From NCBI GenBank assembly GCA_902461935.1, contig CABPZP010000012.1:1-49833 (forward strand): 49,833 bases of DNA, given 5' to 3'. Both the position numbers and the translations under genes were made by a program. This stretch comes from Merdicola sp905200315. GTDB lineage: Bacteria; Bacillota; Clostridia; TANB77; CAG-508. This document shows positions 1 through 8,977 of the stretch, in pieces. Within the stretch, counting starts at the first letter, position 1; every line of letters begins with the position of its first letter. The notes beneath the pieces are model-generated. The model saw only the letters and a list, made by a program, of their open reading frames with translations, was not told where the DNA came from and did no database searches.

Positions 1-782
1 CTTTCTACTCTTGTAATTACTGCATTTGTATCTTTTCCATCTATATATATTTTTAATGTCGCACTAGCATCACTACATAAAAACCACCCAGATACGTCTG
101 CACTTTTTCCATCTATGTAATTTCCTGTTGGTGTATCTAAATACATCCTTGCTTGTGTTCTATTGTCTATATTAATATTTTTTTCTACTTTTTGTAATTC
201 TATTCCTTTTTCATCTAGTACTGCATATTTTATTGTATGGTTTCCATATGATATTTTACTTAAATCTAATGTTGCTGCAAATCCTGGTTTTGGATTTGAT
301 GCTTTTCCCCCATATCCTGGTATTGCATTTAATACATCTTCTCTTTCTATTCTTGCAATTATTGTATTTGTATCTTTTCCATCTATATATATTTTTAAAA
401 TTGCATTTTTATTATTTGATAAAAACCAACCTGCTACATTTACATTTTTTCCGCTAATATAATTTGATGTCGGTTCATCTATCCACATTCTTGCTTGTGA
501 TTTTTCCTTTGTAATTTCAATTTCATTAGAAAAAACTTGTGCATTATTATTTACTTCTTCTTTATCTACTTTTTCTTCTATAATATTATTTTTTTCATTA
601 TTTTTATCATAAGCACTTTCTTTTATTTGACTCTCTGTATTGTTAGTTGTATTTTGTTTATTTTTATCTTCTTGACTTTCTGTTATATTAGTATTTTCAT
701 TCTCATTAACTGCAAATATAATTGGAGAACCAAAATTTATAACTATTATAATAACTATAAGTATACTAAAAAATCTTTTCAT
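1..782 (-). CDS. Secreted protein with tandem ~110-residue repeats (3' end outside window)
   Basis: The frame is open from an ATG at 782 to the left edge, so the C terminus is missing. RBS AGAAGGA precedes the start. Residues 1-24 form a signal peptide (MKRFF, then a hydrophobic run ending near IIFA). Residues 25-95 are an Asn/Glu/Lys/Gln-rich linker. Two repeats of about 110 residues follow. Each opens with ARMxxDxPTxNYI, then GWFL, then LKIYIDGKDTN; the complete first repeat continues with an IPGYGG...KPGFAATLDL stretch and ends in a basic NINIDN-like segment. The fold looks Ig-like, as in bacterial surface or cell-wall enzymes that carry repeated wall-facing modules; the enzymatic part, if any, would lie beyond the window. 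It follows the acyltransferase gene by 36 nt and is probably the last gene of the glycan operon seen here. No precise family is claimed. Confidence 0.75.
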   Translation of the reverse strand, partial: MKRFFSILIVIIIVINFGSPIIFAVNENENTNITESQEDKNKQNTTNNTESQIKESAYDKNNEKNNIIEEKVDKEEVNNNAQVFSNEIEITKEKSQARMWIDEPTSNYISGKNVNVAGWFLSNNKNAILKIYIDGKDTNTIIARIEREDVLNAIPGYGGKASNPKPGFAATLDLSKISYGNHTIKYAVLDEKGIELQKVEKNINIDNRTQARMYLDTPTGNYIDGKSADVSGWFLCSDASATLKIYIDGKDTNAVITRVE

Positions 783-818
783 TATTATTCTTCCTTCTTA
801 ACTTATTCTTTTTATATA

Positions 819-1868
819 TTATATTTTTTTACTTGGTAATGCAATGTAAAAATCTTCCTTTTTGTATTTAAAAATTTTATTTATAACTTGATTTGTAATA
901 TAAATTAGCAATTTTGACCATAACAATATAATAGTAAAACATAATAAATATAAACAGCATGTTTCAAATATTGATAGATAAGTTCCTCTAAATTTATCTA
1001 ATATATATCCTATTATGTAGTGATGTAATAAAAATATTGCATATGAATATTTTCCAATATATATGCATATATCTTTAAAAAATTGAATATTAATAAATTT
1101 AGATATGTAAACTAAAGCAATAAACAAAGAACTTCCAAATATATTCATTAATATGCTAAAATTTAAAAATTCAATTTTAATAAAATAAATAACTATTGTA
1201 ATAATTACTGCAATCAAAAATTGATAAACTTTTATATCTTTTATATATTTTTCATAATACATTCCTAAAGAAAAACTAAAAATACATACTATAATATTTC
1301 TTAAAGGATGTATTTTAAATGGATTAAAGAAACATATTAATATAGTTAGTATTGTTAATAATATTATATATGTTCTAGGATATCTATTACTTAAATATCT
1401 TAATACTGGAAATAGTATGTAAATTAATATTATTGCTCCTAAGAACCATTCACCAATTATGTAAAAATTAGGAATTAAATATGATAAATATCCATCCATA
1501 CCCAAATATGAAATTATTAATTTAAAATTATTTAAATATGGTATATGTTTATTACAGTAAAAATTATATAAAAATAAAGTTGTATATGCTATCCAGAACA
1601 TTGGATATATTCTTAAAAATCTTTTTTCATAATATTTTTTTAGTTCTATTTTTTCTTTATTAGAATGCATTAGACCTACTCCAGATATTATAAAAAACAA
1701 TATTACTCCAGTTGCTCCCCAATCTCCATTTGTAAAATTTGCAAATATTTTATTAAATCCCGAAATTCCAACAGTACCAAGAGAGCAATTAAAATGGAAA
1801 GTTACAATCATTATAACAGATAATGCTCTAATAAAATCTAAATAAAATATTCTTTCCTTTTTTTCCAT
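819..1868 (-). CDS. Acyltransferase family 3 membrane protein (OafA-like)
   Basis: A 349-residue protein with about ten hydrophobic segments. The N terminus (YLDFIRALSVIMIVTFHF) has the family's first helix with its conserved His near residue 25. Family 3 acyltransferases move acetyl or succinyl groups across the membrane onto sugars of surface glycans, so this gene likely decorates the polymer made by the operon. Start ATG has RBS GGAGAT; the stop of the upstream mutase gene is 14 nt away, so the two are cotranscribed. The acyl donor and target sugar cannot be read from sequence. Confidence 0.88.
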   Translation of the reverse strand: MEKKERIFYLDFIRALSVIMIVTFHFNCSLGTVGISGFNKIFANFTNGDWGATGVILFFIISGVGLMHSNKEKIELKKYYEKRFLRIYPMFWIAYTTLFLYNFYCNKHIPYLNNFKLIISYLGMDGYLSYLIPNFYIIGEWFLGAIILIYILFPVLRYLSNRYPRTYIILLTILTILICFFNPFKIHPLRNIIVCIFSFSLGMYYEKYIKDIKVYQFLIAVIITIVIYFIKIEFLNFSILMNIFGSSLFIALVYISKFINIQFFKDICIYIGKYSYAIFLLHHYIIGYILDKFRGTYLSIFETCCLYLLCFTIILLWSKLLIYITNQVINKIFKYKKEDFYIALPSKKI

Positions 1869-1882
1869 TATTTATCTCCGTA

Positions 1883-2986
1883 TTATAAATTTTCTTTTGC
1901 TGTTTCTAATGCAACTTTTATTACTTTATCCATATCATAATATTTGTAATTTCCAAGTCTTCCTCCAAATATTACGTTTTCTTCTTTATCAGCAAGTTCT
2001 TTATATTTTTCAAATAAAGCAGTATTTTTTTCGTCATTTACAGGATAATATGCTTCGTCTCCTAATTTCCATGTCATAGGGTATTCTTTTGTAATAACAG
2101 TTCCTTTACAATCATTAAATTCAAAATGTTTATGTTCTATCATTCTTGTATATTTTTCATTATGGCTTGTATAATTTACAACAGCAACTCCTTGATAATT
2201 ATCTACATCTGGTAAAATTTCATTTTCAAATTTTAATGAACGATATTCTAAGTTTCCAAGTTTATAATCAAAATATTCATCTATCATTCCTGTATATAAA
2301 ATTTTCTCAGCTAGCTCATTATATTTTTCTTTTTCTTTTAAGTAATCAACACCTGTTTTAACATCACAATTTTCTAACATTTTTTCTATTATTACATTAT
2401 ATCCACCAATTGGGATTCCTTGGTATCTATCATTAAAGTAATTATTGTTAAATGTAAATCTAACTGGTAATCTTTTTATTATAAATGCTGGTAATTCTTT
2501 GCAATCTCTTCCCCATTGTTTTTCTGTATATTCTTTTACAAGTTTTTCGTATATATCTTTTCCAACTAAAGAAATTGCTTGTTCTTCTAAATTTTGTGGA
2601 TTTTCTGTTCCATATTTTTCTTTTTGTTCTTCAATTTTTGCTTTTGCTTCATCTGGAGTTACAATTCCCCATAATTTTGAAAAAGTATTCATGTTAAATG
2701 GCATATTATATAATTCGCCTTTATAATTTGCAATTGGAGAATTTACATAGTTGTTAAATTCACAAAATTGATTAACATATTCCCATATCTCTTTATCACT
2801 TGTATGGAATATGTGTGCCCCATATTTATGCACATTAATTCCGTTTATTTTTTCACAATAAATATTTCCACCAATGTGATTTCTTCTGTCTATTACTAAA
2901 CATTTCTTTCCTTTTTTACTTGCCTCATAAGCAAATGTTGCTCCAAATAAACCTGCTCCTACTATTAAATAATCATATTTTTTCAT
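1883..2986 (-). CDS. glf: UDP-galactopyranose mutase
   Basis: At 367 residues this is the family's usual length. Residues 8-17 hold the FAD-binding VGAGLFGA loop, HIGGN follows near residue 36, then the YGAHIFHT substrate-side motif, and the C terminus has the RLGNYKYYDMD segment. The enzyme is a flavoprotein that converts UDP-galactopyranose to UDP-galactofuranose in the cytoplasm using reduced FAD. Its neighbour upstream is a GT2 of the type that uses UDP-Galf, 16 nt away, so the exported glycan almost certainly contains galactofuranose. RBS GGGGGA precedes the ATG. Confidence 0.97.
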   Translation of the reverse strand: MKKYDYLIVGAGLFGATFAYEASKKGKKCLVIDRRNHIGGNIYCEKINGINVHKYGAHIFHTSDKEIWEYVNQFCEFNNYVNSPIANYKGELYNMPFNMNTFSKLWGIVTPDEAKAKIEEQKEKYGTENPQNLEEQAISLVGKDIYEKLVKEYTEKQWGRDCKELPAFIIKRLPVRFTFNNNYFNDRYQGIPIGGYNVIIEKMLENCDVKTGVDYLKEKEKYNELAEKILYTGMIDEYFDYKLGNLEYRSLKFENEILPDVDNYQGVAVVNYTSHNEKYTRMIEHKHFEFNDCKGTVITKEYPMTWKLGDEAYYPVNDEKNTALFEKYKELADKEENVIFGGRLGNYKYYDMDKVIKVALETAKENL

Positions 2987-3002
2987 AAAAAATCCCCCTT
3001 TA

Positions 3003-3908
3003 TTATTTATTTTTTACTTCTGCATATTCAATTTTTGGATTGAAAACTAATCCTACTATATTGCCTTTCATTATAGTCCACATTCTTTTCAATCTATGAT
3101 TTTTTGCTTTAAATGGAACTTGAACAAACTGATATAAACACTCAAGCAAAAACTTAAATAATTCCCTTTTAGATCTTTTTCTATATGTAAATGTTAAGTT
3201 TCTGTAATTAAAGTAGTTACGTTTTATTCTATCTTTACCAACATTATATATATCTGCTCCAACATTTGATGCCATTTTATGTATAACTACGCTATCTAAA
3301 TCCAAATATCCTTTTTTCTCATTATTCAATCTTAAGCAATATTCCCAATCATCGCCATATATAAAGAATTCTTTATAAGGTAATCCAACTTTTTTCGCAA
3401 CAGAAAGATTTACATAGAAAGAAACAAAAGATGCTCTTTCAACTAATAATAGGTTATTATATATTTTTTCATATTCAAAAATATATTCATAAGTAATTAT
3501 TTGTTTATTCATTGTAGCTATATTTCCATCCGTCCATTTGCATAAACTACTTAAAAATGAAAAATCTCCCTTAAGCAATTCTGTTTTATTTGCCAAAGAT
3601 TCTAATGCCGTTTCTGTAGGAATTGTATCATCATCCATAAGCCACGCATAATCATAGCCTCTTTCAATAGCTTCCCTTACACCAAAATTGAATCCTCCAG
3701 CACCACCTAAATTTGCTCCCGTATTTATGTATGTAATTTTTTCATTTTCTAATTCTTCTTTTACATATTCCTTTGTTCCATCTGTGCTTGCATTATCTAT
3801 TAATAATATATCAAAATCTTTATAACTTTGATTTAATAATGCATTTAAATTTTCTTTTAGTAACTTTTTTCTGTTATAAGTTACAACAACTGCTACAATT
3901 TTTTTCAT
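3003..3908 (-). CDS. GT2 glycosyltransferase, probable galactofuranosyltransferase
   Basis: This 301-residue GT-A protein starts VVVTYNRKKLL, has DNASTDGT near residue 38, a glycine-rich LGGAGGFNFG stretch at 67-76 and a metal-binding MDDDT at 91-95. The acceptor-site motif GDDWEYCLRL lies at 185-194, with a conserved His near 210. This layout matches the GlfT1/RfbF-like branch of GT2. Standing directly upstream of the UDP-galactopyranose mutase gene, it is most likely the UDP-Galf-dependent transferase; that is an inference from context and motif layout. RBS GGAG precedes the ATG. Confidence 0.85.
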   Translation of the reverse strand: MKKIVAVVVTYNRKKLLKENLNALLNQSYKDFDILLIDNASTDGTKEYVKEELENEKITYINTGANLGGAGGFNFGVREAIERGYDYAWLMDDDTIPTETALESLANKTELLKGDFSFLSSLCKWTDGNIATMNKQIITYEYIFEYEKIYNNLLLVERASFVSFYVNLSVAKKVGLPYKEFFIYGDDWEYCLRLNNEKKGYLDLDSVVIHKMASNVGADIYNVGKDRIKRNYFNYRNLTFTYRKRSKRELFKFLLECLYQFVQVPFKAKNHRLKRMWTIMKGNIVGLVFNPKIEYAEVKNK

Positions 3909-3925
3909 ATTTTTTCTCCATTCTA

Positions 3926-4690
3926 TTATAATTTACAAATTTCAACATTACATCCAATATCTTTCAATTCTCTCCTAAACGATTCCAGTTCATCATTGGT
4001 TATATTGTGAAATTTATTTATTTTCATTCCAAGTATATCATATTTTTTTTCAGCCAAATTATGAATTTTAAAGATTTCCACTTTTTTTGGACTATATTTT
4101 TTTAGTAAGTTAATTATGTCTTCTTTTTCATTAAATGTAAATTCTCTTGTAACAGGTATTCTTATGGTAATATTCTTTTTCTTACTAAACAATTCATCCA
4201 GATTTTGATAAAAATTATTAATATTTCCACCTAAAACTTTTTTACAAATATTTTTGTCTAAAATTTTAACATCTACAATAAATTCATCTATATATTTTAT
4301 TGCAATTTCTAGCATTTCTTTTGGTGCAAACAATGATGTTTCTATACACATATTAATATTTTCACTTTTTAATTCAATTAATAGTTTTTCTAATTTTTTA
4401 AACTGTAATAATGGTTCTCCTCCTGAAAATGTTACTCCTCCATTATTTAATTCATAATAACTTTTGTCCTTTATCAACTCTTCTTTTAATTTTTCTACTT
4501 CCATATAATATCCAAAAATATATTCTCTATTGTCTTTTACGATTTTTTTTATATTGTTTTCTAAATTTTCAGGATTTGCACACCATGGACACCTTAAATT
4601 ACAACCTTTTAAGAATAAGGTTGTCCTTATTCCTGGACCATCTTGTAATGAAAATCTTTGAATATTAGAAATTAAGATTTTTTCTTTCAT
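3926..4690 (-). CDS. Radical SAM glycyl-radical-enzyme activase
   Basis: A 254-residue protein with the radical SAM CxxxCxxC motif at C30, C34 and C37, preceded by the activase signature LQDGPGIRTTLF, and with SGGEP at 89-93 for SAM binding. It lacks the extra ferredoxin-type cysteine insert found in many non-PFL activases, so it is of the short PflA type. It would generate the glycyl radical on the enzyme encoded 21 nt upstream in the same transcript. The ATG at 4690 is preferred because GAGAGGG stands 6 nt before it; a GTG at 4705 in the same frame overlaps that RBS and is rejected. Unusual for its place in a glycan operon. Confidence 0.9.
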   Translation of the reverse strand: MKEKILISNIQRFSLQDGPGIRTTLFLKGCNLRCPWCANPENLENNIKKIVKDNREYIFGYYMEVEKLKEELIKDKSYYELNNGGVTFSGGEPLLQFKKLEKLLIELKSENINMCIETSLFAPKEMLEIAIKYIDEFIVDVKILDKNICKKVLGGNINNFYQNLDELFSKKKNITIRIPVTREFTFNEKEDIINLLKKYSPKKVEIFKIHNLAEKKYDILGMKINKFHNITNDELESFRRELKDIGCNVEICKL

Positions 4691-4711
4691 TGCATACCCT
4701 CTCACTCTTAT

Positions 4712-6742
4712 TTAATAATCAATTCCTTCACTCTTTAGTGCTCTTTCTATTAATAAATTCTTATATTCTTCTGGTAAATCATTAAAGTATGCACTAAATC
4801 CCCATACTCTTACAATTAGATCCGGAAATTCTTTCGGATTTTTCTTTGCCTTTATCAAAATTTCACTGCTAACAACATTCATTTGCATTTGAAAAAAACC
4901 TACTTTTGTGCTAAGAATTAAAAAATCAAGAAATTTTTCTTTATTGCTTTCAATAAAGCTTGGTGTAACCATAAAATCTATTACATTTCCGTTAAAACTC
5001 GCTTTGTTATAATCTAATTTTGACGCAAACTGAATAAGTTCAGTATATGGATTTGATGTAATATCTGAAGATATATGAACAATAAATGGTTCTCCTATTC
5101 TTCTTCCATCAAATGTAGCTTCAAATTCTCGTGATTCATCAATATAAGAAGGTGCACTTAATCCAAATTTATATTTTCCATCATATTTATTATTTTTATC
5201 TTTTAAATATTCTCCAATCCAAGTTATTATTAAATTAGTAAGTTGTATTACTTCTTTCTCATCTTTTCCATATCTTAAAGATTGAAACTTTAATTCATTT
5301 AGAATTTTCTCATCATTAAAGTTATTTTTCCTTTCTTCATTTAATTCCTCAAATGAATATTTCTTCTCTTCAAAAACAAATTTATTTATATTTAAAATTG
5401 AATTAACTGTATTAGCTAATGAAACCGAAGTAAATCCATAATTATTATATTTTGCTCCACCTTTTGAAATATCTTTTTCTTTTTCATTACATTCATAATT
5501 AAGCATTGATATTAATGGATCTTTTTCAAATGAAATTTTATTTATTTCATCTAAAAATTCGTCTAAATATTTATACAAATATTTTTTATACAAGCTCATT
5601 AATTCATTTATATTATTTATTTTATTAATATCTTCTGTATTAATCATTTCTACAAATGGTTTTATTACAACTATAGTTTTCAAATTATTTTGATCTAATG
5701 ATTTTCCACATATATACGGTTCCCAGCATGCAGCTGTAACATAATTATATGCATCCTTTATTTCATATCCATATTCTATAAGTTTTGGTATAACAATATC
5801 ATCATTTGAAAACAATGGACAACCTATGCCAGTTTTTATACAATCTAAGGATAATTTCATAAGTTTTCTTGATGTTTTTTCAGAAATTCTTAATAATATT
5901 TTTGGTTCAGGGATTTGAAGTTTTTTTACCTCTTCTATAAAAATATATGTTAGTTCATTTTCAAAATACTCTTCATTTTGTTCTTTTCCACCTAATATAA
6001 TTATCTGTCCTGTATCTCCTAATAAAGAGCTACTTTTAAATACATAATTATTATGTAATGTTGTCAAGAATTCTTTAATCAGATTTTTTGCTTCATCTTT
6101 AGTTATTACGTTATTTTTAATATCGCTTTCATAATATTTACATAAGATTTTATCTAATCTTCCTAAACCATTTAATTCGTGTCCTGTTTGCCATAAAAGT
6201 TGATTATAGAATAATATTCTTTGTAATGCTTCTTCAAAAGATTTTGTTTTACCATTTTTTATATTTTTCAAGTTTTCTATTATATTATTTTTATTTATAT
6301 TCTTGCTTTTTTCAACTGCTTTTATTTCTTTTTTTATTAAGAGATTTATAGCTTCTAATAATCTTTTTTGTTCATCCTTATACTGTGAATTAGACATTTG
6401 GTTATTTTGTAATTCAAATTCATCTAATGATTTTTCTAATATAATATTATAATCCATTGTATTATTATCTATAACTTTGTTTTCTGCATACAATCCTTTA
6501 TATTCATTTAATACATATAAAAATTTAGAATTATCATCTACATGCACTTTTAATTTACCAAATAGATTTTTTATTTGCTCGCCTTTACTTTTTTTAGTGT
6601 TTGGGAAATAATAAAATATTGCAATTTTTACTGCATATATTAAAGTTTTTTTTATATTATTTGTTTTGTTTTTGTATTTACAAGCTTTAATAAATACATT
6701 AACACATTTTTTATTTTTCTTTAAAACCTCTTTTAAAAACAT
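4712..6742 (-). CDS. Glycyl radical enzyme (PFL-like), unknown substrate, in glycan operon
   Basis: A 676-residue protein; most glycyl radical enzymes have about 750-850 residues. LGDTGQIIILGG at 241-252 is a family core motif. The predicted thiyl cysteine is C339 in AACWEP, with E341 two residues on, as in eliminating members that use Cys-x-Glu, and unlike the Cys-Cys pair of pyruvate formate-lyase. DGRRIGEP lies at 545-552. The glycyl radical loop is RVWGFSAYF at 645-653, with G648. The first ~120 residues are Lys/Asn-rich and do not look like the usual start. The gene begins 4 nt after the flippase stop (RBS AGGTGA) and is followed by its activase. Family assignment is firm; the substrate is unknown, perhaps a nucleotide-linked or lipid-linked glycan component (inference). 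Confidence 0.9.
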   Translation of the reverse strand: MFLKEVLKKNKKCVNVFIKACKYKNKTNNIKKTLIYAVKIAIFYYFPNTKKSKGEQIKNLFGKLKVHVDDNSKFLYVLNEYKGLYAENKVIDNNTMDYNIILEKSLDEFELQNNQMSNSQYKDEQKRLLEAINLLIKKEIKAVEKSKNINKNNIIENLKNIKNGKTKSFEEALQRILFYNQLLWQTGHELNGLGRLDKILCKYYESDIKNNVITKDEAKNLIKEFLTTLHNNYVFKSSSLLGDTGQIIILGGKEQNEEYFENELTYIFIEEVKKLQIPEPKILLRISEKTSRKLMKLSLDCIKTGIGCPLFSNDDIVIPKLIEYGYEIKDAYNYVTAACWEPYICGKSLDQNNLKTIVVIKPFVEMINTEDINKINNINELMSLYKKYLYKYLDEFLDEINKISFEKDPLISMLNYECNEKEKDISKGGAKYNNYGFTSVSLANTVNSILNINKFVFEEKKYSFEELNEERKNNFNDEKILNELKFQSLRYGKDEKEVIQLTNLIITWIGEYLKDKNNKYDGKYKFGLSAPSYIDESREFEATFDGRRIGEPFIVHISSDITSNPYTELIQFASKLDYNKASFNGNVIDFMVTPSFIESNKEKFLDFLILSTKVGFFQMQMNVVSSEILIKAKKNPKEFPDLIVRVWGFSAYFNDLPEEYKNLLIERALKSEGIDY

Positions 6743-6746
6743 TTAA

Positions 6747-8192
6747 TTAATCACCTACTTTTATTTTAGTTGCAATTTGTGAAATTATTACTTTTATCAA
6801 TTCATCTTTTAAAATTATTAATACTAATACATATATAATGCCACCTATTATAATTTGTATTAATGTACTTATTATACCTATATTCATTTTTAATGAAATT
6901 CCATATACTATAATTGCCATAATAATTCCACTTATAATATATTTAAAAGAATCCTCTATAACATCTTTTATTGTTATTTCTTCTTTTAAATAATATAATT
7001 GTACAAATAATATAATTACTTCGGCAAGAACTGAAGATATTGAAGCTCCCACTGTTCCTATTATTTTTATTAAAACAAAATTAAATATAACATTTATCAC
7101 TGCACCTACTGTTACTGAGATTGTGAATATGTTTTGTTTTCCTGTTTGTATTAAATACTGTATACCTGTTACATTATTTAATCCTATTGCTAAAATTATA
7201 GGACTTGTTGCTATTAATAATGGAATAACAGCTTCGAACCCTTCTCCATAAAACCATGGAACCATATTAGGTGTAATAGCTATTAATCCCAACATTATAG
7301 GCATTCCCAAAAACCATACAATTTTAAATGATTTTCTTAGATATTCTTTTACTTCTTCATAACTTTTAGTTGCATATGTATTTGCAATTCTAGAGCTCAT
7401 TACAGTTCCTAATGCTGTAACTACAAGCATTAGGGCTTTTACAATTTTTTGTGCTTGCTCATAATATCCAACCTCAGACATATTTCCAGTTATATTTCCA
7501 ACCATTGTTTTATCTAAAACAACATAAATTTGTGTTGCAATTTGTGGTACAAATAACGCTAGTGTTGGCTTTATATGCTTTATTAAATTTAAATCTTTTA
7601 ATCTTACTTTTGGAAGAATTTCAGGAATATACATCCACATTGTTAAATTACCAAAAACATTTGCTACTGTGTATATTAAAAAATATTTCCATAAATCTTC
7701 TGGTGATTTTATAAATATAAATATACAAACCAAACTTAAAGACTTAACAATAATATTTCTTACAACTGTTTTACCAAAATCTTCTACTCCTTGAAAATAC
7801 CAGCTAATATCTATAGCATTTGCTACAAGCTCTAATATTAATATTTTATAATATAAAGAATATTCTCCTTTTAAGCAGAATGTAAGATAGAAAATTATAA
7901 GGGCTACAGTCATTGTAATTACTCTAAATATCACTATTTCCCAAAAAGTTTTGCTTTGTTCTTCCTTTTTCTCTTGCACATATGCAATTTCTCGCTGACC
8001 ATACATAGCAATTCCTAGAGATCCGAATAATATAAAATATGTAACTATAGATAATGTATATCCATATATTCCAATTGGACCTGCCCCTAAAACTCTTGAA
8101 AGGTATGGGGTTGTTACCAATGGTAATACAATAGTCAGCATTTGATATATTAAATTATATATATAATTTTTTACTATGCTTTTTTTTTCCAC
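6747..8192 (-). CDS. Wzx-type oligosaccharide flippase
   Basis: A 481-residue polytopic protein with 12-14 hydrophobic segments and the typical opening of the polysaccharide-biosynthesis MATE-like family (NYIYNLIYQMLTIVLPLV, then TTPYLSRVLG). It would flip undecaprenyl-linked repeat units across the membrane. Start is a GTG with a weak RBS (GTGAG), the poorest in the operon, which may lower its yield. It lies between the DUF4422 gene and the glycyl radical enzyme gene. The same operon also encodes an ABC-2 glycan exporter, so two translocation routes are present. Confidence 0.93.
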   Translation of the reverse strand: MEKKSIVKNYIYNLIYQMLTIVLPLVTTPYLSRVLGAGPIGIYGYTLSIVTYFILFGSLGIAMYGQREIAYVQEKKEEQSKTFWEIVIFRVITMTVALIIFYLTFCLKGEYSLYYKILILELVANAIDISWYFQGVEDFGKTVVRNIIVKSLSLVCIFIFIKSPEDLWKYFLIYTVANVFGNLTMWMYIPEILPKVRLKDLNLIKHIKPTLALFVPQIATQIYVVLDKTMVGNITGNMSEVGYYEQAQKIVKALMLVVTALGTVMSSRIANTYATKSYEEVKEYLRKSFKIVWFLGMPIMLGLIAITPNMVPWFYGEGFEAVIPLLIATSPIILAIGLNNVTGIQYLIQTGKQNIFTISVTVGAVINVIFNFVLIKIIGTVGASISSVLAEVIILFVQLYYLKEEITIKDVIEDSFKYIISGIIMAIIVYGISLKMNIGIISTLIQIIIGGIIYVLVLIILKDELIKVIISQIATKIKVGD

Positions 8193-8201
8193 TTAAAAAA
8201 C

Positions 8202-8960
8202 TCACTTTCTTATTATTAAACTTTTTATTTTATCATCTATAATTTGAGGTAATACTTTTTTATCTGTATTATATACAGGCATTTCTTTTTTCTTCAATTC
8301 TTTATGGTAATTTAACCACACATTAAATAATCTCTCTGACATAAATCCATATATTCTTTTGTTGTAGTTATCATAATCAGATATATCTGTTCTTTTTTCT
8401 AATTCAAATAGAATATCAAAGCACCACTTATAATATTCATCAAATATTTTTTTAGAAGTTATAAACATATTGCATGCATAAAAACTATGTTTACTCATTA
8501 CTTCATCAAATGAATGTATATAATCTGGATATAACTCATTTACTATTTTTCTGCACTCGTCTAAGTCTTTTTCTTTATGTAATTTACAATATGCTTCTTT
8601 TATAGTATATTGTATTATTCTTGTTTTTTCTGGTACAATTATATCATAGTTATTTAATAATTGTTCAATTTCTTTTTTATTTAATACATTTTCTAATTTA
8701 TTTGAATTCTTATTAAAGAAGTATCTTCTATAATGTGTTAAACCTACAATATCGGAATCATCATTTTTCCATATCCAATAAGTACCTGTGAGCTCGCAAT
8801 AATTTGGATTCTTTTTTGATATATTTTCTCCTGCATCATCTTTAATATAACCTAAATCTTTTTTACCTTCTGCCCCTACTTGGATAGGTATATATATTTT
8901 TTCTTTCGGAAATTCTGCTTCTTTATGAGCTGCAACATATATTTTTATATTTTTTTCCAT
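8202..8960 (-). CDS. DUF4422 capsular polysaccharide biosynthesis protein
   Basis: The 252-residue protein shows the DUF4422 hallmarks: an early VAAHK, then the TGTYWIWKN stretch near 60-68 and the GLTHYRRYF block near 73-81. DUF4422 proteins are glycosyltransferases of surface polysaccharide clusters. The ATG at 8960 is chosen because AAGGTGA stands 6 nt before it; the ATG at 8966 abuts the RBS. It ends 9 nt before the flippase start. Donor and acceptor are unknown. Confidence 0.85.
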   Translation of the reverse strand: MEKNIKIYVAAHKEAEFPKEKIYIPIQVGAEGKKDLGYIKDDAGENISKKNPNYCELTGTYWIWKNDDSDIVGLTHYRRYFFNKNSNKLENVLNKKEIEQLLNNYDIIVPEKTRIIQYTIKEAYCKLHKEKDLDECRKIVNELYPDYIHSFDEVMSKHSFYACNMFITSKKIFDEYYKWCFDILFELEKRTDISDYDNYNKRIYGFMSERLFNVWLNYHKELKKKEMPVYNTDKKVLPQIIDDKIKSLIIRK

Positions 8961-8977
8961 AAACATTCACCTTTTTT

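Noticed and set aside
163..839. Plus-strand frames at the left edge
   Set aside because: They are antisense to the secreted repeat protein, which has a signal peptide, RBS and two clear repeats on the minus strand.
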